64,000 nucleotides of DNA from Parasphingorhabdus sp. SCSIO 66989 (GTDB taxonomy: Bacteria; Pseudomonadota; Alphaproteobacteria; Sphingomonadales; Sphingomonadaceae): NCBI RefSeq assembly GCF_032852305.1, contig NZ_CP136594.1:2579501-2643500 (forward strand). Reading direction: 5' to 3'. Positions within the stretch are counted from its first letter, which is position 1. Each line of letters begins with the position of its first letter. Positions 10,115-18,205 of the stretch are shown one piece after another. Under the pieces are notes generated by a model that saw only the letters and a list, made by a program, of their open reading frames with translations, was not told where the DNA came from and made no database searches. A program made the translations under genes and the position numbers.

Positions 10115-11020
10115 CTAACCGCAATTATCTCGAACGCCAAGAACTAGCTTTGAGACAATCTCGCTCACATTCCTTTGACGCAAAATGAGCTGGTTTCGCA
10201 TCTCTTCGTCAAGATTTTCGCCAAGCTCGAACTTTGCCACCGCGACTGGTCCATCCTTCAGATAACCCTCAACCTCACCATCGCAAAAGCGTTTTTCCAG
10301 CATATCTAAAGCCTTGGCCAAGACATCTGCGTGCCTCGATTGCATAGCCTCAGCGAGCTGCTTAATCACCGCATCCGGCGCACCTTCCATGTGCTCGAAG
10401 CAATAAACGAGATCATGCGCATCTTTCCGCTCATTGCGCTGCTCAAAGGCAAAGGCCTTGAGGCAAGTAAATCCGACAATGTTTGCGAACTTGATCGTCT
10501 CGGCTGAAATGCCATCGCCTCCGAGCAATTCAGCCGTTATCTCCGTCTCTTCATAGAAGTCAGGTATGATCGAAGCATGCGGGATGTGGATGGCAGAAAC
10601 ATTGCCATCACTCGGTAGCGGTTCAGCCACCCCTGCCTTGCCTTCTGGCCCTTCCGTAAGGAATTCTAGTAGCACAATCAAACCTTCCTCAACCTCAATC
10701 TGCCATTGCCATGACCGTTTCACACCATTATCATTTTCGGCACGAGCGAAGCCAATGCTGTGAAGGTTTTCCTCCAGTGTCCTGTATGCATCGACGTTGG
10801 TCAGTAGGGCTAGGTCAATGACGATATCGACGTCCCCTGTTCCTGCATGTGCGGGCACTTTCGGAGGGCGTTCACGCACAATGTAGTGGGGCACTAAACC
10901 ACCCACCAAATAGACTGATTCCTTGTAAGGTCCGAGACCGCGTAGGAGGGTCACAAGGACGCGTTCACAGGCTTCTGTAACGCGGTGGTCGTATCCCGAA
11001 AGTTGTTTGGGCTTTACCAT
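10115..11020 (-). CDS. Nucleotidyltransferase-fold protein, AbiEii-like putative toxin
   Basis: This 301-residue protein has the minimal nucleotidyltransferase signature: a GG step at residues 40-41 (VYLVGGLVPHYIV), then Asp63 and Asp65 in GDVDIVIDL and a further Asp69. This resembles AbiEii/MNT-type enzymes, which act as toxins by transferring nucleotides to tRNA or other targets. A helical half follows with an ERKDAHDLVYCFEHM segment, a pattern often seen in AbiEii relatives. Its ATG overlaps the stop of the upstream regulator gene by 7 nt, so the two are coupled. Base composition is visibly more AT-rich than the flanking core genes, suggesting acquisition. The toxin role is inferred from fold and pairing. 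Confidence 0.65.
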   Translation of the reverse strand: MVKPKQLSGYDHRVTEACERVLVTLLRGLGPYKESVYLVGGLVPHYIVRERPPKVPAHAGTGDVDIVIDLALLTNVDAYRTLEENLHSIGFARAENDNGVKRSWQWQIEVEEGLIVLLEFLTEGPEGKAGVAEPLPSDGNVSAIHIPHASIIPDFYEETEITAELLGGDGISAETIKFANIVGFTCLKAFAFEQRNERKDAHDLVYCFEHMEGAPDAVIKQLAEAMQSRHADVLAKALDMLEKRFCDGEVEGYLKDGPVAVAKFELGENLDEEMRNQLILRQRNVSEIVSKLVLGVRDNCG

Positions 11021-12111
11021 TGTGGAAGCAGAACTTTCTCACGAAATTCAATTGCTAGTTCTTTCGCTCGACCTCGTGCGAGGAAGAGATCGAGATAGAT
11101 TTGTAACGGACTTACCAATCGCATTCCCTGGGCAACAGTCGCTCCGATAAAATCATGGGATGAAGTGTCGATGAGAACCAGATTCCACCCCTCGGTCACT
11201 GGCCTAGCGTCAAGCGAAGCAAGAGCATCATGTTCCTCGTTATGGGATGATATGCGGCAGTGAACTGTCGATATGGAAGTGAGGTAGGGTGCGTATGTCT
11301 GCGCCGCGATTTCTCCGGTAAGTGCATACCGCAGGTCACGACACGCGCTGAACTCGGTTTCGATGGCAAATACGAGGCTATCCATGCTACTGATTGGAAC
11401 ATAGTAACGTCGCAAGGTCGTTGGTTTTTCATTCGCAAGAAAGCCTGTCCAAGCATCCAATATTTCCATGGGATACCTCAAGCGCCTGAGCTTGTTTGGA
11501 CCGCTTCCTTCGGTTTCCACCCATTCGCGCCGCTCTAACTCTTGTAGAGTTTTCGACGCCGTTGCCGCTGATACCTTTGCTAGCGATCCTAGTTCCTTTA
11601 CGTTGGTGGGCTCACGCCCCTTGTGAAAGAGCGCCTTGAGTACTCGTGAGCGGGCACCTTTGAAAACTGCCAAACTCTGCTTCTTCATCTGCTTTGGGGC
11701 TGGCTTGTCAATGTAGATATAGGCTCCGGTGATCGGGACATAGAGGCTACCGCCGCTGTCATAGTAGCCGATTTTCTCTTCCCTCAGGACCTCTCTAGCT
11801 CCTGGAGAAAGAGCTTCGGCCACGACGAACGGAATTGCCGTGGTGACTGTTGGATCGTCCACACCCCGAATGAACTTTTCTGTCCGCCAAACGATCTGAC
11901 GGGCGTCGCGTGGAAATATCTGCTTCTTTGCCTCAATCAGGAGTAAGTGCGGCTCATTGTTGACATGCATCTCAACGAGTCCGTCTGCACGTGCTCCGTT
12001 ATCTGCGGTGATTTCGCGGTCTATTAGCAACGCATGGACGTCGGGAATTGCGTCGATTGCCTCGATGAACTCCTCTATCAGTTCTCTATCATGTCTATCA
12101 AATTCGCTCAT
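11014..12111 (-). CDS. AbiEi-like winged-helix antitoxin/regulator with PD-(D/E)XK-like N-terminal domain
   Basis: This is a 365-residue protein. Residues 1-140 look like a restriction-endonuclease fold: Asp43 in ARADGLVEM, then a beta strand with Glu60-x-Lys62 (LLLIEAKKQ), then IGYYDSGGSLYV at about 114-125. Residues 150-212 form a winged helix (KALFHKGREPTNVKELGSLA, SAATASKTLQELERREWVE). The C-terminal 150 residues resemble the AbiEi sensor region. AbiEi antitoxins bind their own promoter and counter AbiEii in type IV systems. ATG 12111 has AGGAA just upstream; an in-frame TTG at 12135 is less likely. Whether the nuclease-like domain is active is open. Confidence 0.65.
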   Translation of the reverse strand: MSEFDRHDRELIEEFIEAIDAIPDVHALLIDREITADNGARADGLVEMHVNNEPHLLLIEAKKQIFPRDARQIVWRTEKFIRGVDDPTVTTAIPFVVAEALSPGAREVLREEKIGYYDSGGSLYVPITGAYIYIDKPAPKQMKKQSLAVFKGARSRVLKALFHKGREPTNVKELGSLAKVSAATASKTLQELERREWVETEGSGPNKLRRLRYPMEILDAWTGFLANEKPTTLRRYYVPISSMDSLVFAIETEFSACRDLRYALTGEIAAQTYAPYLTSISTVHCRISSHNEEHDALASLDARPVTEGWNLVLIDTSSHDFIGATVAQGMRLVSPLQIYLDLFLARGRAKELAIEFREKVLLPQW

Positions 12112-12196
12112 ATTTCCTGCACAGTAAATATTCAATATATGTCACAAATAACAAAAATGCAGGGTTACGTTAACACTTCACATAAATTTCCCCAAA

Positions 12197-13447
12197 CTAA
12201 GCCAACTCCACCCGCGCCACCTGATATTGCTGCCCGCGCAGATCGTTGATCAGGCGTGTCAGCTGCTCCGCGTCCCGCGCCTCGCATTCAATATCGGTGA
12301 TCAGCCCCTTTGCCGGCAGGTTGGTGAAGACCCGCTGGTGGTAAATCTCGATGATGTTCACATTATGCTCGTGGAACATGCGCATCACTTTGAACAGCGC
12401 GCCGGGGCGGTCTTGCAGGTTGATGCGCAGCCGGGCCAGGCGGCCTGAACGGGCGAGATCGCGCAGCAGCACATTGGCGAGCAGGCGGGTATCGATATTG
12501 CCGCCGCACAGCACCACGCCGACATTATGTCCGGCGAACTTCTCCGGATGCGCCAGCATCGCGGCGAGTCCCGCCGCGCCTGCGCCCTCGACCACCGATT
12601 TCTCGATCTGCAGGAGCAGGCTGACCGCCTTTTCCAGCGAGCCCTCATTCACCAGCACCAGAGAATCGGCATATTTTTTGACGATATTGGCGGTGAATTT
12701 GCCCGGCTCCTTGACCGCAATACCTTCGGCCAGAGTGTCGCCTTCGCACGGCATCTCAAAGCCGTTCACCTTGGCATACATGGAGGGGTAGAGCTCTGCC
12801 TCCACCCCGGTAAGGCGGATCGTGTCCTTCACCGCCCGTGCCGCGGTTGCCATGCCGGAGAACAGGCCGCCACCGCCAATGGGGATCACCAGATGGTCGA
12901 TCTCGGGGTGATCCTCTAGCATCTCCAGCGCCACCGTGCCCTGCCCCGCGGCGATCCATGGATGATCGAACGGGTGGACAAAGACCAGATCGCGCTCCTG
13001 CTCCAACTCGCGCGCATGGGCATAGGCGTCATCAAATTTCTCGCCATGCAGGATGACGGTGCCTCCATTGGCCTCGGTCTGCTGCACCTTCACCGTCGGT
13101 GTCGGCTGCGGCATGACGATGGTTACGGGGATACCCAGACGGGTGCCATGATAGGCCAGCGCCTGGGCATGGTTGCCTGCCGAGGCGGTAATAACGCCCT
13201 TGGCGCGCAGCTCTTCGGGCATTTGCAGCAGGAAGTTGAGCGCGCCGCGCTCTTTATAGGCGGCGGTGAACTGAAGATTCTCGAACTTCAGATAGACATT
13301 GGCGCCGGTAATCTCTGACAGGGTCTTGCTGCGCAAAGTCGGGGTGCGGACGACGGCCCCGGCAATACGCTGATGCGCGGCATGGACATCGGCGATAGTG
13401 AGGCCGGCGGTCTCCGGGTCGGGCATATATGTGGCTGTGCTGTTCAT
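12197..13447 (-). CDS. ilvA: Threonine ammonia-lyase (biosynthetic-like, with C-terminal ACT domain)
   Basis: This 416-residue PLP enzyme converts threonine to 2-oxobutanoate, the first step to isoleucine. The PLP lysine motif is FTAAYKERGALN (the family usually has F-K-x-R at this site). The phosphate-binding glycine loop is IPIGGGGLFSG. The C-terminal about 80 residues (RINLQDRPGALFKVM onward) form one ACT-like domain, as in the shorter TdcB-like/IlvA group. The frame runs open far upstream to 14170, but ATG 13447 begins the conserved protein and the extension reads antisense through the neighbouring gene. The region upstream holds a palindromic repeat element. Confidence 0.9.
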   Translation of the reverse strand: MNSTATYMPDPETAGLTIADVHAAHQRIAGAVVRTPTLRSKTLSEITGANVYLKFENLQFTAAYKERGALNFLLQMPEELRAKGVITASAGNHAQALAYHGTRLGIPVTIVMPQPTPTVKVQQTEANGGTVILHGEKFDDAYAHARELEQERDLVFVHPFDHPWIAAGQGTVALEMLEDHPEIDHLVIPIGGGGLFSGMATAARAVKDTIRLTGVEAELYPSMYAKVNGFEMPCEGDTLAEGIAVKEPGKFTANIVKKYADSLVLVNEGSLEKAVSLLLQIEKSVVEGAGAAGLAAMLAHPEKFAGHNVGVVLCGGNIDTRLLANVLLRDLARSGRLARLRINLQDRPGALFKVMRMFHEHNVNIIEIYHQRVFTNLPAKGLITDIECEARDAEQLTRLINDLRGQQYQVARVELA

Positions 13448-13581
13448 GGCACCACCGCCTAAACCCTTGCCGCTATGATGCAAAGGGGCAAATTGTCCAA
13501 AAATACGCAACGGGCTTGACCCATGGCAATGGTCAACTCCATGAGGACACCCGACAATCTGGTGGCTATGGAAACAAAACA

Positions 13582-13665
13582 CGTCATTGCGAGCGAAGCG
13601 AAGCAATCCAGTGCGGCTCGAAACTGCTCTGGATTGCCGCGTCGCTATCGCTCCTCGCAATGACG
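13582..13665. repeat. Dispersed palindromic element, copy 1 (CGTCATTGCGAGCG type)
   Basis: The arms CGTCATTGCGAG...GCAATCCAG and CTGGATTGC...CTCGCAATGACG form an almost complete 84 bp hairpin. A second copy with the same outer arms lies at 47130-47215. Such elements recur in intergenic DNA of many Alphaproteobacteria. This one sits between the divergent ilvA and dehydrogenase genes. Confidence 0.85.
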
Positions 13666-13709
13666 GCAAGCATAGGCCACAAGAATGATAGGATGAGAGG
13701 CAACTGAAT

Positions 13710-14606
13710 ATGGCGATAATCGCATTTGCCGGAACCGGGATTATGGGCGGGCCAATGGTGCGCCATCTGGTGCAGGCCGGGCATGAGCTGCGCCTGTTCA
13801 ACCGCACCCGGGCCAAGGCCGAGGCTGTGGTGGCGGCGCTGGTTGCTGATGCGCCCGATCTGGCAGCGCGGCTTTCAGTGCATGATAATCCGGCTGAGGC
13901 GGCTGAAGGGTGCGCTATCGCGATCAGCTGTGTCGGCAATGATGATGATCTGTCCGGCGTGACACTGGGCCGCAATGGTTTGTTCGAGACCATGCCCGCC
14001 GACAGCCTGTTTATCGACCATACCACGGTATCGGCGCGGCTGGCACGGCAGCTTTCGGTTGAGGGTAAATCGCGCGAAATCCATTGCGTTGATGCGCCGG
14101 TATCGGGGGGGCAGGCGGGCGCGGAAAATGGCGCGCTGGCGATTATGTGCGGCGGCAGCGACGATGCCATGGCGCGCGCGGAGCAGGTGATGCAGGCCTA
14201 CGCCGCGCGTATCGTCCATGTCGGCGCAGCGGGTGCGGGGCAGACCACCAAGATGGTCAACCAGATCTGCATTGCCGGGATTCTGGGTGGACTGTCAGAA
14301 GGGCTGCGCTTTGCCCAGACCAGCGGGCTGGACACCGATCTGGTGTTTGAGGCGATTTCCGGCGGCGCGGCGCAAAGCTGGCAGATGGATAATCGCTGGA
14401 AGACGATGGATGACGACAGTTTCGACTTTGGCTTTGCGATTGACTGGATGCGCAAGGATCTGGGGCTGGCGCTGGAAGAGGCGCGCAGCAATGGCGCCAC
14501 CCTGCCCGTCGCTGCGCTGGTCGATCAATTCTATGCCGAGCTGCAGAAAATGGGTGCTGGCCGACAGGACACCAGCGCCTTGGTACGGCGGATAGCGAAG
14601 CCATGA
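13710..14606 (+). CDS. NAD(P)-dependent beta-hydroxyacid dehydrogenase (3-hydroxyisobutyrate dehydrogenase family)
   Basis: This is a 298-residue enzyme. The N-terminal Rossmann motif is AFAGTGIMGGPMVRHLV. The substrate motif is DAPVSGGQAGAENG, the catalytic Lys lies in GAGQTTKMVNQ (about residue 176), and the helical C-terminal domain carries the QMDNRW segment. These define the MmsB/GarR/GlxR family, which oxidises or reduces short beta-hydroxyacids. The exact substrate cannot be set; neighbours do not form a valine pathway. It overlaps the downstream amidohydrolase by 4 nt (ATGA), so the two are probably co-transcribed. Confidence 0.85.
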   Translation: MAIIAFAGTGIMGGPMVRHLVQAGHELRLFNRTRAKAEAVVAALVADAPDLAARLSVHDNPAEAAEGCAIAISCVGNDDDLSGVTLGRNGLFETMPADSLFIDHTTVSARLARQLSVEGKSREIHCVDAPVSGGQAGAENGALAIMCGGSDDAMARAEQVMQAYAARIVHVGAAGAGQTTKMVNQICIAGILGGLSEGLRFAQTSGLDTDLVFEAISGGAAQSWQMDNRWKTMDDDSFDFGFAIDWMRKDLGLALEEARSNGATLPVAALVDQFYAELQKMGAGRQDTSALVRRIAKP

Positions 14607-16303
14607 GGGACGGGAAGAAACATATGCGCGAGATATTGATCAAAGCTCCACTGGCGCTCGCGGCGTTGACCATGGCCGTGTCCGGCGCGCCCGCCCATGC
14701 CGATACGCTGATCGACAATGTCAATGGCATCACGCTTGATCGCGAGGGCGAGCTGATCCGCTTTACCGGGCTGGTGTTTGATGACGATGGCACGGTCACC
14801 CAGTTGCTTGAGCGGCGCGATGATCGGCCCAAAGATGTCGACTATAAGCTGGATGCCAAGGGCAAGACGATGATCCCCGGCATGATCGATGCGCATGGCC
14901 ATATTATGGGCATCGGCTTTCAGGCGCTGACGCTGGACCTCAGCCAGACAACATCGCTGGAAGAGGCACAGGCGGCGATTGCCGATTATGCCGAGCGCTT
15001 TTCCAATCGGCCATGGATCATCGGCCGTGGCTGGAATCAGGAGAAATGGGGCCTCGGCCGCTTTCCGACAGCGGAGGAGATTGATGCGGTGGTGAGCGAT
15101 CGCCCAGTGCTGCTTGGCCGGGTCGATGGCCATGCCGCCTGGGCCAATAGCAAGGCGATGGAGATTGCCAGTATCACCGGCAAGACGCCTGACCCCGAAG
15201 GTGGCCGGATTGAGCGCGCCAATGGCAAGCCGACGGGTATCTTCATTGATTCAGCCGAAGAACTGGTCGGGCGCTTTGTGCCGCCGCCGCGCCCGGTGGA
15301 TCGCGATCTGGCGTTTGAGAAGGCGCAGGAGATTCTGCTCGCCCAGGGTGTCACCGCCATGGCCGATATGGGCACCACCATGGAGGACTGGCAAAGCTAT
15401 CGCCGCGCTGGCGATCGTGGTGCCCTGAAGCTGCGCATCATGTCCTATGCCGCCGGGATTGACGCAATGATTGCCATTGGCGGCCCCGGTCCAACGCCCT
15501 GGCTTTATGATGATCGGCTGCGGCTTAATGGTGTGAAACTCTATCTTGACGGGGCGCTCGGCTCGCGCGGTGCATGGCTGAAACAGCCCTATGCCGATGC
15601 GCCGAATGAGAAGGGATTGCAGTTTCTCGAGGACACCCAGTTGCTCAATATGATGAGCCGCGCCAGCATGGACGATTTTCAGCTCGCTGTGCATGCCATT
15701 GGCGACCGGGCGAATCAGCAGGTGCTCGATGGGTTGGCCGAGATGATCGAAACCTTTGGCAAGGATCGTCGCTGGCGTATTGAACATGCGCAGATACTCG
15801 ACACCACAGATCTGCCGCGTCTCGCTGAATATGGCGCTATTGCCTCGATGCAGCCAGTGCACCAGACCTCTGACCGGACAATGGCCGAACGCCGTCTCGG
15901 CCCGGACAGGCTAAAAGGTGCCTATGCCTGGCGCTCGGTTCTGGAAAGTGGCGCCAAGCTTGCCTTTGGTTCAGACGCACCAGTGGAATCGGCCAACCCC
16001 TTTATCGGTATCTCTGTCGCGATGACTCGTGAGGACGCAAATGGCGAACCCTTTGGCGGCTGGCAGCCCTCCGAACGCATTAGCCGCGAACAGGCGCTGG
16101 CGGCTTTTACTATCGATGCCGCATGGGCTGGCTATGCCGAGGGACGCTTCGGCTCACTCACGCCGGGCCACCGTGCCGACTTTCTTCTGATAGATGAAGA
16201 CATCACCCTGGCGCCGCCATCATTGATTCGGTCAATTCAACCATCGGAAACATGGATTGGTGGCGAGCGTGTGTGGCAATCAGGTAACAGTTCAGAAGAA
16301 TAA
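14603..16303 (+). CDS. Exported amidohydrolase (YtcJ-like, metal-dependent)
   Basis: This 566-residue protein carries a signal peptide (ILIKAPLALAALTMAVSGAPAHA) and an amidohydrolase-3/YtcJ fold. The metal site HxH is His98 and His100 in MIDAHGHIMG. Later conserved segments are AVHAIGDRANQ, RIEHAQILD and FGSDAPVESANP. The family includes N-substituted formamide deformylases and other exported hydrolases. A second ATG at 14624 with GGGAAG in front would give a tidier signal peptide. The first ATG overlaps the preceding dehydrogenase stop by 4 nt. The substrate is unknown. Confidence 0.85.
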   Translation: MRDGKKHMREILIKAPLALAALTMAVSGAPAHADTLIDNVNGITLDREGELIRFTGLVFDDDGTVTQLLERRDDRPKDVDYKLDAKGKTMIPGMIDAHGHIMGIGFQALTLDLSQTTSLEEAQAAIADYAERFSNRPWIIGRGWNQEKWGLGRFPTAEEIDAVVSDRPVLLGRVDGHAAWANSKAMEIASITGKTPDPEGGRIERANGKPTGIFIDSAEELVGRFVPPPRPVDRDLAFEKAQEILLAQGVTAMADMGTTMEDWQSYRRAGDRGALKLRIMSYAAGIDAMIAIGGPGPTPWLYDDRLRLNGVKLYLDGALGSRGAWLKQPYADAPNEKGLQFLEDTQLLNMMSRASMDDFQLAVHAIGDRANQQVLDGLAEMIETFGKDRRWRIEHAQILDTTDLPRLAEYGAIASMQPVHQTSDRTMAERRLGPDRLKGAYAWRSVLESGAKLAFGSDAPVESANPFIGISVAMTREDANGEPFGGWQPSERISREQALAAFTIDAAWAGYAEGRFGSLTPGHRADFLLIDEDITLAPPSLIRSIQPSETWIGGERVWQSGNSSEE

Positions 16304-16627
16304 TGCTGCGATGCAATATTCTCGATGGTCGGAGTTTGGACCAGCGGTGCGAGAAAAACGGGCGAATGATGTGACAGTTTTAAGACCCCCTCGTTCATAT
16401 TCAGGGTGGTTTTCATTACGCACTCGAGGCAAATCGTGCCATTATGGCTGTAAATGCCCCAGAGCCACGAATTGTTTTACCAAAGTTTAACTTGTCACTG
16501 GCTTCTAACCATTGCGTTTCGACACCCTGTATTACTGACCGCAAATAGTTTTTCAGTCTTTTCAGGTTGCTTCCATCAGTAATCTATTTTATTTCCTAGA
16601 TGAATCGAGTGATCGAAGGAGAAGAAA
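16304..16627. other. Intergenic region with no recognised gene
   Basis: This is 324 bp of relatively AT-rich DNA between the amidohydrolase stop and the first small exported protein. A plus-strand frame across it has no family character. The last part (AAGGAGAAGAA) is the ribosome site of the gene at 16628. No convincing promoter boxes or hairpins were found. Confidence 0.5.
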
Positions 16628-16864
16628 ATGAAATTGCGTGCTTTGGCTGCTGCAACCGCAGCGCTTGCCCTGACCGCTACACCGGTACTGGCTCAGGCTA
16701 CCCAGTCTGCTCCGGTTTCCCGTTCGGTCGAGGCGTCAGCTAATGAGAGCGACCTTGAAGGCGACACCGGTCTGATCGTTGGCATTTTGGCTGCTGCCGC
16801 TGTTGTCGGTGCTATCATCCTGATTGCAGATGATGATGATGATGATGAGCCTGCAAGCCCCTGA
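16628..16864 (+). CDS. Small exported membrane protein with acidic tail, tandem paralogue 1
   Basis: This 78-residue protein has a signal peptide (MKLRALAAATAALALT, cleavage near VLAQA), a short polar stretch rich in Ser and Glu (VSRSVEASANESD), one hydrophobic helix ([19 protein letters not shown]) and a C-terminal run of six Asp plus Glu ending PASP. A strong AGGAGA ribosome site precedes it. The family is not known to me. Two relatives follow at 17107 and 17583 with the same plan. After signal cleavage the product would be a single-pass inner-membrane peptide of about 55 residues. Confidence 0.8.
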   Translation: MKLRALAAATAALALTATPVLAQATQSAPVSRSVEASANESDLEGDTGLIVGILAAAAVVGAIILIADDDDDDEPASP

Positions 16865-16888
16865 TAAGTTCTAACTTATTTTAACCAG

Positions 16889-16915
16889 AAAAGCGGGGCT
16901 TGCCCCGCTTTTTTA
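16889..16915 (+). terminator. Rho-independent terminator after paralogue 1
   Basis: The stem AAAAGCGGGG/CCCCGCTTTT with a short CTTG loop runs into a T-rich tail, 24 nt after the stop codon. Confidence 0.9.
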
Positions 16916-16970
16916 TTGCTTGACTGATAGGCGCTTCATCGCCGTTCGGCTTATACAAATCCAATTAAGG

Positions 16971-17002
16971 TCCATTTTGCGGATATACATCTTCAAAATG
17001 GA
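16971..17002 (+). promoter_or_regulatory. Perfect 9 bp inverted repeat upstream of paralogue 2
   Basis: TCCATTTTG at 16971-16979 and CAAAATGGA at 16994-17002 are exact reverse complements around a 14 nt loop, about 105 bp before the ATG at 17107. There is no T-tract, so it is not a terminator; it could be an operator or a leader hairpin. Confidence 0.4.
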
Positions 17003-17106
17003 TTAATATTGACGAATCTTTACATAATCACTCTTCTTTTCGATTTGTATTTTAGTCTCTTGCTGGCTATCTTCGCTAAGAGTTTAACAATTGTTGGGAT
17101 TTTGAC

Positions 17107-17352
17107 ATGAAGATTCGTGCTTTTACCGCAGCTGCTGCTGCCTTGGCACTGACCGCTACTCCGGTCTTTGCACAAGCGAACCAATCATCAGCCGCTACCA
17201 ATGTTTCGCGCTCCGTTGAGGCAACTGACGGGGAAAGCAATATGACAGATGATGGTACTGTCGCACTTATCGCGGCCGCCGTCATCGGTTTGGGTGTAGC
17301 GGTTGGTCTTTTGATTGCCGATGACGATGACGATCTTCCCGCGAGCCCCTAA
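17107..17352 (+). CDS. Small exported membrane protein with acidic tail, tandem paralogue 2
   Basis: This 81-residue protein shares the layout of its neighbours: signal MKIRAFTAAAAALALT with cleavage near VFAQA, then NVSRSVEATDGESN, one hydrophobic helix (VALIAAAVIGLGVAVGLLIA), then DDDDDLPASP. It is the most divergent of the three in the helix. Its own terminator follows, so each copy appears to be a separate transcription unit. The function is unknown; conservation of Arg-Ser-x-Glu-Ala after the signal and of the Asp-rich end suggests these parts matter. Confidence 0.8.
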   Translation: MKIRAFTAAAAALALTATPVFAQANQSSAATNVSRSVEATDGESNMTDDGTVALIAAAVIGLGVAVGLLIADDDDDLPASP

Positions 17353-17380
17353 CAACAGCTGCAGCTAAATGATTTGAATC

Positions 17381-17408
17381 GAGCGGGGCATGTCCCCGCT
17401 CTTTTTTT
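17381..17408 (+). terminator. Rho-independent terminator after paralogue 2
   Basis: The stem GAGCGGGG/CCCCGCTC has a CATGT loop and is followed by seven T residues. Confidence 0.9.
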
Positions 17409-17582
17409 GCCGACAAGCCAGGCTAACAAAGCGAAAATTCTGCAAACGGTGCCCTTTTTTCCAGCCTGTTAATGGCAGTCTTATGACAAGATCCGTAAAC
17501 AACTTTTTATGATTTTATGCTTGTTTCACCTGAGCATATCGATTAATTGCAATTGGGAATGAGAGATTCAAGGAGATAACAA

Positions 17583-17822
17583 ATGAAAATCCGTGCACTT
17601 GCTGCAACCGCTGCAGCGCTCGCTTTGACCAGCACGCCGGTATTGGCTCAGGCCACTCAGTCTGCTTCTGTAGCTCGTACGGCTGAAGCGTCTGACAGTG
17701 AGAGTGAGCTTGAAGGCAGCACTGGTATTATTGTTGGTATTCTCGCAGCTGCGGCTGTTATTGGCGGTATCATCATTGCTGCTGACAATGACGACGATGA
17801 CGATCTGCCGACCAGCCCATAA
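17583..17822 (+). CDS. Small exported membrane protein with acidic tail, tandem paralogue 3
   Basis: This 79-residue protein is close to paralogue 1: signal MKIRALAATAAALALTSTPV, cleavage near LAQA, VARTAEASDSESELEGSTG, helix IIVGILAAAAVIGGIIIAA, tail DNDDDDDLPTSP. AAGGAG lies 7 nt before the ATG. Shared features with paralogue 1 (ALAA signal, Leu-Glu-Gly before the helix) suggest these two arose by the more recent duplication. No other gene shares the unit. Confidence 0.8.
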   Translation: MKIRALAATAAALALTSTPVLAQATQSASVARTAEASDSESELEGSTGIIVGILAAAAVIGGIIIAADNDDDDDLPTSP

Positions 17823-17847
17823 GAATTTGGTTTGAAGATATGAAATT

Positions 17848-17874
17848 AGGCGGGGCTTCGGCCCCGCTTTTTTT
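17848..17874 (+). terminator. Rho-independent terminator after paralogue 3
   Basis: The stem GCGGGGC, TTCG tetraloop, GCCCCGC is followed by TTTTTTT. It also abuts the 3' end of the small minus-strand ORF at 17873. Confidence 0.9.
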
Positions 17875-18040
17875 ATGTCTGATATATCGCCTTCAACAGG
17901 CGTTCTAGACAATATCCCAGCCGCTGCGCTTCGTCGTCTGTTGCAAGCGGTTGGTCGATATCGGTTCCATTTGCCGGGCTTTTTCTTTCCCCGATGTGGA
18001 ACCAAATCTTTGACGTGCCGTTTGTGCATTGAGACAGCAT
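17873..18040 (-). CDS. Possible small protein (55 aa), unrecognised
   Basis: This minus-strand frame from ATG 18040 is preceded by a purine-rich AGGAAGAGGGGGG and encodes 55 residues ending in a helical stretch (DDEAQRLGYCLERLLKAIYQT region). There is no signal or membrane segment. It would end inside the terminator hairpin of the convergent paralogue 3. I recognise no family, and the only support is the ribosome site and a plausible helix, so this is tentative. The rest of 17880-18205 shows nothing else. Confidence 0.35.
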   Translation of the reverse strand: MLSQCTNGTSKIWFHIGERKSPANGTDIDQPLATDDEAQRLGYCLERLLKAIYQT

Positions 18041-18205
18041 CAAGCCCCCCTCTTCCTGTCTCAAGATATGCGTTCGGGCGTGTGATCCTCCCCCCTTCTC
18101 AAGCATGCCCGAACGCTATTATCTCCAATCACCTGAGGTAATTACTTCGTGGCTATGCTATGCGGTCTCAGCTAGTATACTCCCTTCGTCAATGGAGAGC
18201 CCCTT

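Noticed and set aside
13448-14170. N-terminal extension of ilvA
   Set aside because: The frame stays open antisense to the dehydrogenase gene and across a palindromic repeat; the conserved protein begins at 13447.
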